Below are positions 27,809-36,507 of a DNA stretch of 64,000 nucleotides, piece after piece. The position numbers and the translations under genes were made by a program. Numbering within the stretch: position 1 is the first letter of the stretch; each line of letters begins with the position of its first letter. Under the pieces are notes generated by a model. It was not told the origin of the DNA and made no database searches. It was given only the letters and a program-made list of their open reading frames with translations. The stretch comes from Chitinophagaceae bacterium (GTDB lineage: Bacteria; Bacteroidota; Bacteroidia; Chitinophagales; Chitinophagaceae), in the NCBI GenBank assembly GCA_016703625.1, contig JADJBP010000015.1, forward strand, positions 6,805 to 70,804. The letters are read 5' to 3'.

Positions 27809-30800
27809 TTATTTTAATAAGGTGCTGTTCCCTTTGTATGTATAGATCACTGAATTGTCGCAGATCACTTCCGCGGTATACACAAATACATCCGGGGTTG
27901 CCGGAATTCCCCTAACCCTTCCATCCCAGCCGTATTTTGTATCATTGGGATTAAAATTGGTCTTTTCAAAAACGAGTTCACCCCAGCGGTTGAAAATGCG
28001 GAATGTTTTTACAAAGATCCCTTTACCCCTAACCATCAGTATATCAGTCAAACCATCACCATCAGGGGTAAACGCATTGGGTATGAAAACCTGGGCACTT
28101 TTACAGAATACAAATAAAGAAATAACATCTGTACTGGTACATCCGTAATTATTGGTTACGGTCAGCATATAGGTTGCATTGTCCTTTGCAGTGGTAACCG
28201 GCGAAGGGCAATTGGTACAACTGAGCCCGGTAGCCGGCGTCCATGACCAGTTAACGATCGGTCCGTTTTGTATCACCGGGTTAAATGTGATGATGGTACC
28301 GGTTGATACCGTATGATCGGGGCCAAGATCGAGAACGGGTTTTTGCCCTACAGCGATTTTTATATAACCGGTATCCGTAAAACAATTGTGCCCGTCATAT
28401 CCAACAACCCGGTAATTGGTTGTTACGGTTGGGGTTGCTGTTGGTGCTGCAATATCCGTTCTGTTTAATCCGTGTGCGGGCGACCATATATAACTATTTG
28501 CACCGCTGGCGTTCAGGTCAACAGATTCACCGATACATATGGTATCATTTGGTGAAACCAGCATTTGAAACGGCCTGATGATATTCAGCAAAACGGTATC
28601 AAAGGCAATACAGCCAAATGCACTTTCTCCCCTTACAATATAACGCATCGAATCAACCGGCGTGGAAACTGGATTTGGGCAGTTTGTACAGCTCAACCCG
28701 GTTGCCGGGCTCCAGATATATTGCGAGGTACCTGATGCAGTTAACTGCACTGAATTTCCAAGGCATACCTTGGTATCGATACCGGCATTCACCAAAGGAG
28801 TAGGGTGTACCGTTATGGTAAATGTTTTTGCTGCCCCGGTACAAAGGCTGGTAGCCGGTGTAACAGTAATGGTTGCTGTTATTGGCGTATTACCCGTATT
28901 TACTCCGGCAAATGCAGGAATATTGCCAATACCTGATGCTGCCAGGCCGATCGCTGTGTTACTGTTGGTCCAGCTGTAAACCACATTATTCATGGCACCG
29001 CTGAAAGCTATTGCATCAGTTGTTGCACCGTTACACAATGATTGGTTTGGCGGTTGCAATACATTGGGTGTTGGGTTTACGGTTATGGTAAACCATTTTT
29101 CCGGACTTGTACATCCAAATGCTACCGGTGTTACCCGGATCGTTGCAACAGAAACTGAATAATCGTTACTGTAAGAAGTAAAGGGAGCAATATTTCCTGA
29201 ACCCGATGCCGGCAAACCGATAATAGTTGCCGTATTTGTCCAGTTGTAAACGGTTCCGTTTACTGAGCCGCTGAAAATGACGGCATTGGTTGTTGCTTCA
29301 CTGCATAATACCTGGTCCGGCGTTTGTGCCACATCGGGAGTTGGGTTCACTGTTATGGTAAATGTTTGTACAGCACCTGTACAACCCATTGCAGAAGGGG
29401 TAACAGATATGGTTGCTGTTACCGGGGCATTGGTTGTATTGATTGCCGTAAAAGCAGGAATATTTCCGTTGCCACCTGCTGCCAGCCCGATGGATGTATT
29501 ATTATTTGTCCAGTTGAAGTTGGTACCGCTTACTGAACCGTTAAATACGATCGCATTGGTTGTAGCCCCGTTGCACAAATTCTGGTTTGCCGGTTGAATG
29601 ACATCTGGTGTTGGATTTATAGTAATGGTAAATGTTTGAGGTAATCCTGCACAACCGGAAGCTGTTGGTGTAACGGTAATGGTTGCTGTTACAGCTACAT
29701 TGGTTGTATTGATCGCCGTAAAAGCAGGAACATTTCCATTACCGCCGGCCGCCAGCCCGATGGAAGTATTATTGTTTGTCCAGTTAAATATGGTACCGCT
29801 AACCGACCCGGTAAAAATGACCGCATTGGTTGTTGCGCCATTGCAGATTATTTGGTTTGCCGGTTGAACAACATCCGGTGTTGGGTTTACGGTAATGGTA
29901 AATATTTGTGCTGTTCCAGCACAGCCTGCTGCAGAAGGGGTAACCGTTACCGTTGCTGTTACCGGACCATTCCTTGTATTAACAGCTGTAAAAGCAGGGA
30001 TGTTTCCGTTACCCGCTGCTGCCAGCCCGATGGATGTATTGTTATTTGACCAGATGTATATTGTATTGCTTACAGAACCGGAAAAGGCGATCGCATTGGT
30101 TGCAGCACCGTTACACAAAGTTTGGTTTACAGGTTGAACTACGCTGGGTGTTGGATTCACCGTGATGGTAAATGTTTGAGGTGTGCCATTACAGCCGGAT
30201 GCAGCCGGTGTTACGGTGATGGTTGCTGTTACCGGAACATTGCCTGTATTCACTGCAGTAAAGGCTGGTATATTGCCGTTACCATTTGCGCCAAGTCCGA
30301 TCGTTGTATTGTTATTTACCCAGTAGTAAGCAGCATTGCTTACCGAACCGGTAAATGTAACCAGGTTGGTTGTTGCACCGTTACACAAGGTTTGGTTTGC
30401 CGGTTGAGCCACATTGGGTGTTGGGTTTACCGTGATGGTAAATGTTTCCGGTGTACCCGGGCAACCTGATGCAGTTGGTGTTACTGTTATGGATGCAGTT
30501 ACCTGTGCATTGCCGTTATTTATTGCAGTAAAGGAAGGGATATTTCCATTGCCGTTTGCTGCCAGACCGATTGATGGATTATTATTTACCCAGTTGTATG
30601 AAGTACTGCCGATAGCACCGGTAAATGTAATGGCATTGGTTGCAGCCCCGTTACATAAAATTTGGTTTGCCGGCTGAACTACATTGGGTGTTGGGTTTAC
30701 CCTGATGGTAAATGACCGGGGTATACCCGTACATCCGGCTGCAACAGGTGTAACCGTAATGGTTGCAGTTACCGGGGCATTGGTTGTATTGATCGCTGTA

Positions 30801-32941
30801 AAAGCAGCGATATTGCCACTGCCGCCAGCAGCCAGCCCTATCGAAGTATTATTGTTGGTCCAGTTATAAACTGTACCGGTAACAGACCCGGAAAAATTAA
30901 TGGCAGTTGTTGTTGCCCCCCTGCAAATGATCTGGTCCGGGGGTTGAACAACATTCGGCCTTGGGTTGACAGTTATAGTAAAGGTCAGCGGTGTACCGGA
31001 ACAGGTCAAGTGAACCGGTGTAACGGTTATGGTTGCTACCACCGGGGTATTGCCCGTGTTGATTGGTGTAAATGCTGCTATGTCTCCTGTACCGCTTGCA
31101 GGTAGCCCGATCGCTGTATTATTATTGGTCCAGGTAAAAATTGTACTGGCAGGCAAACCCGTAAAAGTAACCGGGCTTGTTGCCGCACCTATACATAATA
31201 CCTGGTTGGGAGGTTGCACTACATTTGGTGTTGGATAAATGGTGATCAGGTGTAATGCCGAGCCGTTGCATCCTCCCGGAACGGTTACATTCAATGTAAC
31301 ATTATAAGAGCCGGGTACCGAATAAGTATGTGTTACCGTATCGCCTGTTCCAGTAGTTCCGTCTCCAAAGTCCCAGAGGGTGGTTAATGATGGCAGGTTC
31401 CTGTTATAAAATGTAAAGGTTTGTGGTGCACAACCGGTTGCGGCCGACATATCAAACTGGGCATCAAAATCACCGGTTATCCTGATCAGCAATGTATCCG
31501 TACAGCCAAAGTTATTGAAAGGGATCATTTCGAGCCAGATGATCGAATTGATCGTAGGACCGGGGTTCAGTGTTATCTGCTGGCCGGTTCCGAGTAAAAT
31601 GGAATAATCCTGGTTCCACCAGTTATAAAATTGAAAACCCGGAGGGCCTGTTAATGTAGTGATATTCGGAAATGTACAATCATATTGAACATCTATCGGA
31701 CTGCCGCAAATGCTTTCCACATCCACGTAGGCATAACCCCAGTGGCCCCTTCTTACACAATCCACGCTGGTAAATTCCAGGTAAAGTGTTTGTCCGCCAT
31801 ATCCCCGTAAATTATAAAATACAGAAGCCCATGGTTTAAATATAACAGATGCATCAACCGGTGATATTTCAAAACCCGGTAGCCCTGAAGTAGAGATATA
31901 TTCAAAGGATGCACAATCAATGTAGGTATTGGTGGCAGAGTCCAGGAGCCGTGCAGTAAACCTCGGTTGTGTCCAAATGGTATGGCCGGGATCTTCCAGC
32001 ACCACTGCATAATTATATTTAATTGAAAAATTGGAGTCGTTTAAGGGAACATGTATGGTGTATGAAACTCTTTCAGCCTGCGCACCAACAACCGTATTGC
32101 CCAGTTTTACCGCAAAATTGCTTCCATCCGGTGGATTGGTTGGAAATAATCCAAACGGATCCAGGGCTGATGGAATTAATCTTGGATAAATGGTATGCCT
32201 GTTTGCGGTTGGCGGTGAAGGATTAACGGTAACCACATTGGTAGTTCCTACTGAGTCAACCTGGCCAATATAACATTGCCAGTTTGTAAAATCACCAAGT
32301 TCAAAACCAATATTATCCGGGCAGGGTACAGCAATATTATTTGTATTGGGTTGCCAGGGAACCGCGTTATTGCTGCCGGTTTTAGCCCCGTTATAGATTA
32401 TTTTTCCATCAGGATATAAAATTCCTTCCCGGTCATCTTTTGTTATTTTGGCAATGCCGTTTGTAAAACCATAGCAAACCGAAATATCCAATGGTTTAAT
32501 GATCGATCCTTTATTATTTACCAGCCACCATTTCCGGTCATTGTAAACAACAGTAACAGTGCCGTTAAAATCAAATACGGTCCCGTATTTGAATGCGATC
32601 ACTGTTTTTCCGGATCCATTGATAAAACCCCATTTCCCGTCTTTTTTAACAGCTGCGAGTTTATTGGAAAAATTTCTTGCATTTTCAAATACTACCGGGG
32701 AAATGAGTTTCCCCTGCATGTTGACAAAGGAAAATGTGGTATCCTTCAATACCCTTGAAAATCCATTGACAAACGGTTCTGCTTCATCCCAAAGCAGGTT
32801 ATCCACCGGTTGCCCGGTTGCTGTATGTACAAATTGAAACCTGGAATCAAAAGGCCTTATTGTAACAGCAGGTTCTGCGGGTTTTTGAGCCAGTGATTGT
32901 AATGAATACAGTAAAAATAAAATAGATAAAATTCTTCTCAT
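27809..32941 (-). CDS. Giant type IX-secreted adhesin with WG, PKD and nine tandem repeats
   Basis: This 1710-residue protein has several parts in order. There is a signal peptide (1-18) and WG repeats at about 40-190 (WGFINGSGKTVIAFKYG). A domain at 215-420 begins NIGFELGDFTNWQCYIG, and a PKD domain at about 505-570 contains TLWDFGDGTTGTGDTVTHTY. Nine PKD-like repeats of about 90 residues span about 570-1380, each with VVQPxNQxLCNGA, YNWTNNNTSIGL and QTFTITVNP. Three Ig-like units contain YIWSPATGLSCTNCP or similar. The gliding-motility CHU_C sorting domain at the end contains FIPNAFTPDGDGLTDIL and FNRWGELVFEK. It is expected at the cell surface, exported by the type IX system, with adhesion or gliding as plausible roles. 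PorP/SprF follows directly. Confidence 0.92.
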   Translation of the reverse strand: MRRILSILFLLYSLQSLAQKPAEPAVTIRPFDSRFQFVHTATGQPVDNLLWDEAEPFVNGFSRVLKDTTFSFVNMQGKLISPVVFENARNFSNKLAAVKKDGKWGFINGSGKTVIAFKYGTVFDFNGTVTVVYNDRKWWLVNNKGSIIKPLDISVCYGFTNGIAKITKDDREGILYPDGKIIYNGAKTGSNNAVPWQPNTNNIAVPCPDNIGFELGDFTNWQCYIGQVDSVGTTNVVTVNPSPPTANRHTIYPRLIPSALDPFGLFPTNPPDGSNFAVKLGNTVVGAQAERVSYTIHVPLNDSNFSIKYNYAVVLEDPGHTIWTQPRFTARLLDSATNTYIDCASFEYISTSGLPGFEISPVDASVIFKPWASVFYNLRGYGGQTLYLEFTSVDCVRRGHWGYAYVDVESICGSPIDVQYDCTFPNITTLTGPPGFQFYNWWNQDYSILLGTGQQITLNPGPTINSIIWLEMIPFNNFGCTDTLLIRITGDFDAQFDMSAATGCAPQTFTFYNRNLPSLTTLWDFGDGTTGTGDTVTHTYSVPGSYNVTLNVTVPGGCNGSALHLITIYPTPNVVQPPNQVLCIGAATSPVTFTGLPASTIFTWTNNNTAIGLPASGTGDIAAFTPINTGNTPVVATITVTPVHLTCSGTPLTFTITVNPRPNVVQPPDQIICRGATTTAINFSGSVTGTVYNWTNNNTSIGLAAGGSGNIAAFTAINTTNAPVTATITVTPVAAGCTGIPRSFTIRVNPTPNVVQPANQILCNGAATNAITFTGAIGSTSYNWVNNNPSIGLAANGNGNIPSFTAINNGNAQVTASITVTPTASGCPGTPETFTITVNPTPNVAQPANQTLCNGATTNLVTFTGSVSNAAYYWVNNNTTIGLGANGNGNIPAFTAVNTGNVPVTATITVTPAASGCNGTPQTFTITVNPTPSVVQPVNQTLCNGAATNAIAFSGSVSNTIYIWSNNNTSIGLAAAGNGNIPAFTAVNTRNGPVTATVTVTPSAAGCAGTAQIFTITVNPTPDVVQPANQIICNGATTNAVIFTGSVSGTIFNWTNNNTSIGLAAGGNGNVPAFTAINTTNVAVTATITVTPTASGCAGLPQTFTITINPTPDVIQPANQNLCNGATTNAIVFNGSVSGTNFNWTNNNTSIGLAAGGNGNIPAFTAINTTNAPVTATISVTPSAMGCTGAVQTFTITVNPTPDVAQTPDQVLCSEATTNAVIFSGSVNGTVYNWTNTATIIGLPASGSGNIAPFTSYSNDYSVSVATIRVTPVAFGCTSPEKWFTITVNPTPNVLQPPNQSLCNGATTDAIAFSGAMNNVVYSWTNSNTAIGLAASGIGNIPAFAGVNTGNTPITATITVTPATSLCTGAAKTFTITVHPTPLVNAGIDTKVCLGNSVQLTASGTSQYIWSPATGLSCTNCPNPVSTPVDSMRYIVRGESAFGCIAFDTVLLNIIRPFQMLVSPNDTICIGESVDLNASGANSYIWSPAHGLNRTDIAAPTATPTVTTNYRVVGYDGHNCFTDTGYIKIAVGQKPVLDLGPDHTVSTGTIITFNPVIQNGPIVNWSWTPATGLSCTNCPSPVTTAKDNATYMLTVTNNYGCTSTDVISLFVFCKSAQVFIPNAFTPDGDGLTDILMVRGKGIFVKTFRIFNRWGELVFEKTNFNPNDTKYGWDGRVRGIPATPDVFVYTAEVICDNSVIYTYKGNSTLLK
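28805..31235 (-). repeat. Nine tandem ~270-bp coding repeats in the adhesin
   Basis: Nine head-to-tail units of about 267-270 bases encode the PKD-like repeats. The inner six (residues of about 750-1290) are the most alike, while the first and the last two differ more. The long opposite-strand ORFs here arise from the repeat composition and are not genes. Confidence 0.9.
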
Positions 32942-33476
32942 TTGATATCGGATTGGTTCATAGTTTAATGGTACGGTGCGATTGAGTAGATTTTATCAGG
33001 GATAATATATCAACGCTTTTATAATTGTATTATTATCAGTATTTAATCAGTCATTTCAATAATCTTTATGATTTGTCAGCAAAGGGGAGGAACCGGTAAT
33101 TCCTGTAATGCAGCATGGTAAGGCTTTTCGGCACTTAATGGTTTTAAGAACAGCCTATGATAAAAAAATACGATAAAGAAATAAACGGCATTTTCCGCTG
33201 ATTTTTGGGATAGTAATTCTACTGAAATATTCAATATTTCAATATCAATATACCTGCAGGTACAGGTTATTTACGCGGGGAAATACCCGGCATTAAAAAG
33301 TAATATAAAAGAGGATCTGCCAAAATCAGCTACAACAGTAGGGCCAGCCTGGTTTTTTGCCTTGATTAAAAATGTTCATGAGCGGGGTTGCTGCATTTAG
33401 GGGTAGATAGGCTTTTTTTCTGACAACTATTTTCGGTAAAATTATAAGTGCTAATTTTGTACAATAAATGTAAATC
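32942..33476. other. Intergenic region with one promoter box
   Basis: In 535 bases upstream of the adhesin gene and before the small ORF at 33477, no supported gene was found. GAAATATTCAATATTTC (about 33222) is a short palindrome. The only recognisable promoter signal is the plus-strand box at 33452. Confidence 0.5.
33452..33459 (+). promoter_or_regulatory. -7 box (TAATTTTG)
   Basis: TAATTTTG lies 17 bases before the small ORF at 33477. TTTTCGG near 33430 may be a weak -33 element. Confidence 0.45.
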
Positions 33477-33638
33477 ATGGGTGTACTCAATCAAATTGCC
33501 GAATATTTATACCTGAAGAAAAAAGACCCCAACAGGCCTCATTCAACTTTTGTGAAATACATGCATGGTATTAACAGGCTTTCCATATTATTGTTCCTGC
33601 TGGCCATGATCATCCTGGCCATAAAATTATTGTGGTAG
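33477..33638 (+). CDS. Small membrane protein (DUF6728-like)
   Basis: This 53-residue ORF reads MGVLNQIAEYLYLKKKDPN.., then a single hydrophobic helix (ILLFLLAMIILAIKLLW). The pattern of an N-terminal amphipathic segment, KKDPN and a C-terminal helix resembles the small Bacteroidota family I know as DUF6728; that assignment is from memory. A -7 box precedes it at a sensible distance. It overlaps the lpxB stop by 12 bases tail to tail. Confidence 0.75.
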   Translation: MGVLNQIAEYLYLKKKDPNRPHSTFVKYMHGINRLSILLFLLAMIILAIKLLW

Positions 33639-34751
33639 TTTGGTAAGAAAAGAATAAATACTTTCGGCTGCATTGGCCGATGCATGGCCGCCTTTGCCCA
33701 GCAGGTTTTTAAGTGATGTATAATCTTCCTGTAACTGCAGTTTTTTCGTTTCATCGCTCAACAGCAGGTTCAATTCGTGTTTTAAATTTTCAACGGTTAA
33801 TTCATCCTGTATCAGTTCCTTTACCACTTCCTTATCCATGATTAGGTTTACCAGGCCAATGTATTTTATTTTTATCAGGCGTTTGGCGATCTGGTAAGAG
33901 AAAGCGCTGCCTTTGTAACAGATCACTTCCGGAACACCGAACAAAGCAGTTTCCAAAGTAGCCGTTCCGCTTGTTACCAATGCAGCTTTTGATCGTACCA
34001 ATAGTTCATAGGTTTTATTTACAACCGATGATACATTTTTATAAGGGGCCAACAGTGCAGCGTAAAAATGTTCATCCAGTCCGGGTGCTTTGGCCACCAC
34101 AAATTGATAGTCCGGAAAATGTTTGGCAACTTCCAGCATGATGGGCAGTTTTTTCAGGATCTCCTGCTGACGGCTGCCGGGGAGCAGCGCAATGGTATTT
34201 TTACTTCCTTGTTCTATATTCCTTGTTCCTTGTTCATTATTCAAAAATTCCTCAACTACTTCCACCAATGGGTGTCCTACATATTCCACTTCATAATTCC
34301 ATTTGGCATAAAAATCTTTTTCAAAAGGTAAAATGACAAGCATTTTATCAACACATTTTTTGATCAGCTTTACCCGGTTCTCTTTCCATGCCCAAACCTG
34401 CGGTGAAATGTAATAGATCACTTTTATACCCCGCTCTTTCGCCCATTTGGCAATGCGTAAATTAAACCCGGGGTAATCAATAAGTATAAGTGCAGTGGGT
34501 TTGTATTGTAAAATATCTGCTTTGCAAAATCTGATATTTTTTAAAATGGCAGGCAGGTTTTTGATCACTTCCAAAAAACCCATAAAGGCAAGTTCTTTGT
34601 AATGCTTTACCAGCGTGGCTCCGGCTGACTGCATTTTATCACCACCCCAGCAGCGTATACCTGCAGCCGCATCTTTCTTTTTTAGAGCTTTGATCAGGTT
34701 ACTGCCATGAAGATCGCCACTGGCTTCGCCGGCAATGATGTAATATTTCAT
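33627..34751 (-). CDS. lpxB: Lipid-A-disaccharide synthase with repeat-derived insert
   Basis: The start is ATG 34751 (MKYYIIAGEASGDLHGSNL), which matches the family's N-terminus. The 374-residue protein has YISPQVWAWKENRV, YVGHPLVEVV, LLPGSRQQEI and TSGTATLETALFGVPEVICYK. It condenses UDP-2,3-diacylglucosamine with lipid X at the inner membrane in lipid A synthesis. Between VVEEFLNN and TIALLPGSR the chain contains EQGTRNIEQGSK, encoded by tandem GAACAAGGAACAAGGAATA words like the intergenic repeats elsewhere. It is in frame, so the enzyme is probably active. It belongs to a surE-small membrane protein-lpxB operon. Confidence 0.95.
   Translation of the reverse strand: MKYYIIAGEASGDLHGSNLIKALKKKDAAAGIRCWGGDKMQSAGATLVKHYKELAFMGFLEVIKNLPAILKNIRFCKADILQYKPTALILIDYPGFNLRIAKWAKERGIKVIYYISPQVWAWKENRVKLIKKCVDKMLVILPFEKDFYAKWNYEVEYVGHPLVEVVEEFLNNEQGTRNIEQGSKNTIALLPGSRQQEILKKLPIMLEVAKHFPDYQFVVAKAPGLDEHFYAALLAPYKNVSSVVNKTYELLVRSKAALVTSGTATLETALFGVPEVICYKGSAFSYQIAKRLIKIKYIGLVNLIMDKEVVKELIQDELTVENLKHELNLLLSDETKKLQLQEDYTSLKNLLGKGGHASANAAESIYSFLTKLPQ
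34199..34246. repeat. TTCCTTGTTC word repeat inside lpxB
   Basis: TTCCTTGTTCTATATTCCTT then GTTCCTTGTTCATTATTC is a word repeat of the intergenic kind, located in the lpxB coding region and read in frame as a Glu-Gln-Gly-rich linker. Confidence 0.7.
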
Positions 34752-34770
34752 ACCCAAAAGTAAATGATTA

Positions 34771-35073
34771 TTACCCAAAAGTTTTTATACTCAGTGCAGT
34801 TACAGCATAAATGAGTGTGGCTACAAAAATGCCTTTAGCCGTTTTGTCTATACGGGCATTGATATAAATGGTGAACAACACGGCATTGGCCATTAAGGAA
34901 AGGCTGATAGCGACCGTTAACAGGCGGTGCCCGGGTTCAATAAAAAGATATTGCAGGGCTTCAAAATAATTGAGCGGCCCCAGTTTGGTATATTTAAAAA
35001 CCGCAAATCCTAAAAACGGGGCAATTAAGCCCATGATAAACCCAAAAATAAAATTGTCTTTTTTAAATATCAT
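34771..35073 (-). CDS. Small membrane protein between surE and lpxB
   Basis: This 100-residue protein has three hydrophobic helices (FIFGFIMGLIAPFLGFAVF, LLTVAISLSLMANAVLFTIYI, IFVATLIYAVTALSI). Its start overlaps the surE stop by four bases (ATGA), and lpxB follows 19 bases later, so it is cotranscribed. It is conserved at this position in related genomes as far as I recall, but no function is known. Confidence 0.8.
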   Translation of the reverse strand: MIFKKDNFIFGFIMGLIAPFLGFAVFKYTKLGPLNYFEALQYLFIEPGHRLLTVAISLSLMANAVLFTIYINARIDKTAKGIFVATLIYAVTALSIKTFG

Positions 35074-35852
35074 TTGAAGAGGTTCTTTTTTTCAAGCACT
35101 TTTTTTAAAGTGTAATTGGTGAGGTCAAACTGCACGGGTACCACGCTGATATAATTATTTTTGAGCGCCCACACGTCGGTGTCTTTGGCTTTATCAAAGT
35201 TGATGAATTCGCCGGTAAGCCAGTAATATTTTTTGCCATGCGGGTCGTTGCGTTCATCAAATTCTTCTTTGTATTTGGCGTAAGCCTGTTTGCAGATCTT
35301 AATGCCTTTGATCAGGTCCTGCGATACAGCAGGGATGTTCACATTCAGCAAAAGGTGTTTATCCAGTTTCTTGTTCAGGATGGCACTTACAATTTTTTTA
35401 ATATAAAACCTGGAGGCGGTAAAATCAGCTTCCACACTGTAATCGAGCAATGAAAATCCGATACTGGGAATACTTTCAATAGATGCTTCCATGGCCGCAC
35501 TCATGGTGCCGCTGTAGATCACATTGATGGAATGATTGGCGCCATGGTTGATGCCGCTTAAACAAAGGTCGGGTTTGCGGTGCAGCACCTTATCAACTGC
35601 CAGTTTCACACAATCAACAGGGGTACCGGTGGTTTGCCAGGCTTCTGTTTCACCAAAGAGTTCAACTTTATGCATGCGTAACGGCTGCCCGATGGTGATG
35701 GCATGTCCCATCCCGCTTTGTGGTTTATCCGGGGCAACCACCACTACTTTGCCCAGGTCTTTTACCGCTTCCACTAAATTGCGGATACCGGGTGCTGTAA
35801 TGCCGTCATCATTGGTTATCAGGATAACCGGTTTTGCTTTTTGCTTTGCCAT
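35070..35852 (-). CDS. surE: 5'/3'-nucleotidase SurE
   Basis: This 260-residue protein has the metal-binding motif ILITNDDGITAPGI at the N-terminus, VAPDKPQSGMGHAIT, the conserved SGINHGANHSINVIYSGTMSAAMEA and a C-terminal SVVPVQFDLTNY. SurE removes phosphate from nucleoside monophosphates and short polyphosphate in the cytoplasm in stationary phase and under stress. It is the first gene of surE-small membrane protein-lpxB. Confidence 0.95.
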   Translation of the reverse strand: MAKQKAKPVILITNDDGITAPGIRNLVEAVKDLGKVVVVAPDKPQSGMGHAITIGQPLRMHKVELFGETEAWQTTGTPVDCVKLAVDKVLHRKPDLCLSGINHGANHSINVIYSGTMSAAMEASIESIPSIGFSLLDYSVEADFTASRFYIKKIVSAILNKKLDKHLLLNVNIPAVSQDLIKGIKICKQAYAKYKEEFDERNDPHGKKYYWLTGEFINFDKAKDTDVWALKNNYISVVPVQFDLTNYTLKKVLEKKNLFK

Positions 35853-35868
35853 GTAGGTTCAGGTCATT

Positions 35869-36331
35869 TTAAAACTGGGGAAAAAATTGTCGGGCAATAC
35901 CCGGCTGGCGGAAAGGCCAGGGGATCATTGCCAGTATCAGTATTAACGCCAAACCAAAATAAATTAGTGTGCGCTTGTGTTTTTGAGCATCGGTACCGGC
36001 CCGCTTCACCATGCTGCGGCCAACATGTACCAGCAGCCAGGCAATGATCATCATCATGGCATGTTCAACTGCAAAGAACCGGTCAGTGGGGTCTTTCATC
36101 ACAGCACCCATACCGCTCTTTACTTTTTCGAACCACATACCGGTAAAGTATAAGATCAGTCCCAGTAAAAGCTGAATATCGCAACTGATCATAAAGAACA
36201 GGCTGCTTTTATTGTCGCTGCCGGTATACATTCTTTTTGAGAATACCGGATAAAGCAGCTATAACTGCCCAAACACCAAACAATAAAACTGCCCAGCGCA
36301 GGATATTATGTATCAACAGTGTATAATTCAT
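35869..36331 (-). CDS. Cytochrome-b-like four-helix membrane protein, frameshifted
   Basis: The start is ATG 36331 (MNYTLLIHNILRWAVLLFGVWAVIAA). The frame breaks in CTCAAAAAGAATG near 36235 and resumes as MYTGSDNKSSLFFM in 35869-36231; one base restores a protein of about 154 residues. Four hydrophobic helices carry conserved His residues in HNILRW and AVEHAMMMIIAWLLVHVG. Bacteroidota relatives are often named cytochrome B, which suggests heme binding, but this is unproven. It lies just upstream of surE. Confidence 0.75.
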
Positions 36332-36348
36332 ATAATAAAGTTTTGCTG

Positions 36349-36356
36349 CAAAAATA
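36349..36356 (-). promoter_or_regulatory. -7 box (TATTTTTG) for the cytochrome-b-like gene
   Basis: The minus strand reads TATTTTTG 17 bases before the ATG at 36331. A TTTG lies 24 bases further upstream, farther than usual. Confidence 0.4.
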
Positions 36357-36454
36357 CAGGAACGGAATTAAAAAATTGTACAAATGCAGGTAGTGGATAA
36401 TAATGTATAAGCATACTTAAATTTCTGTGTTTCAGTGGCAATCAAAAAAATAAA

Positions 36455-36485
36455 TTTGGAGAAACTAAAATAATTAGTATATTTG
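36455..36485 (+). promoter_or_regulatory. Complete TTTG-N19-TATATTTG promoter
   Basis: TTTG at 36455-36458 and TATATTTG at 36478-36485 are separated by 19 bases, matching the Bacteroidota -33/-7 pattern. It drives the XRE-S24 gene starting at 36508. Confidence 0.75.
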
Positions 36486-36500
36486 TGCTAATCAAATTAG
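36473..36500. promoter_or_regulatory. Candidate XRE operator (ATTAG-N10-CTAAT)
   Basis: The inverted repeat ATTAGTATATTTGTGCTAAT (36473-36492) encloses the -7 box, and another ATTAG half-site follows at 36496-36500. The position suggests autorepression by the XRE-S24 protein encoded immediately downstream. Confidence 0.55.
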
Positions 36501-36507
36501 TTGCACC

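Noticed and set aside
28618..31238. Several long plus-strand ORFs opposite the adhesin repeats.
   Set aside because: They recur with the 270-base repeat period, lack start signals and mirror the coding strand; they are shadows of the repeats.
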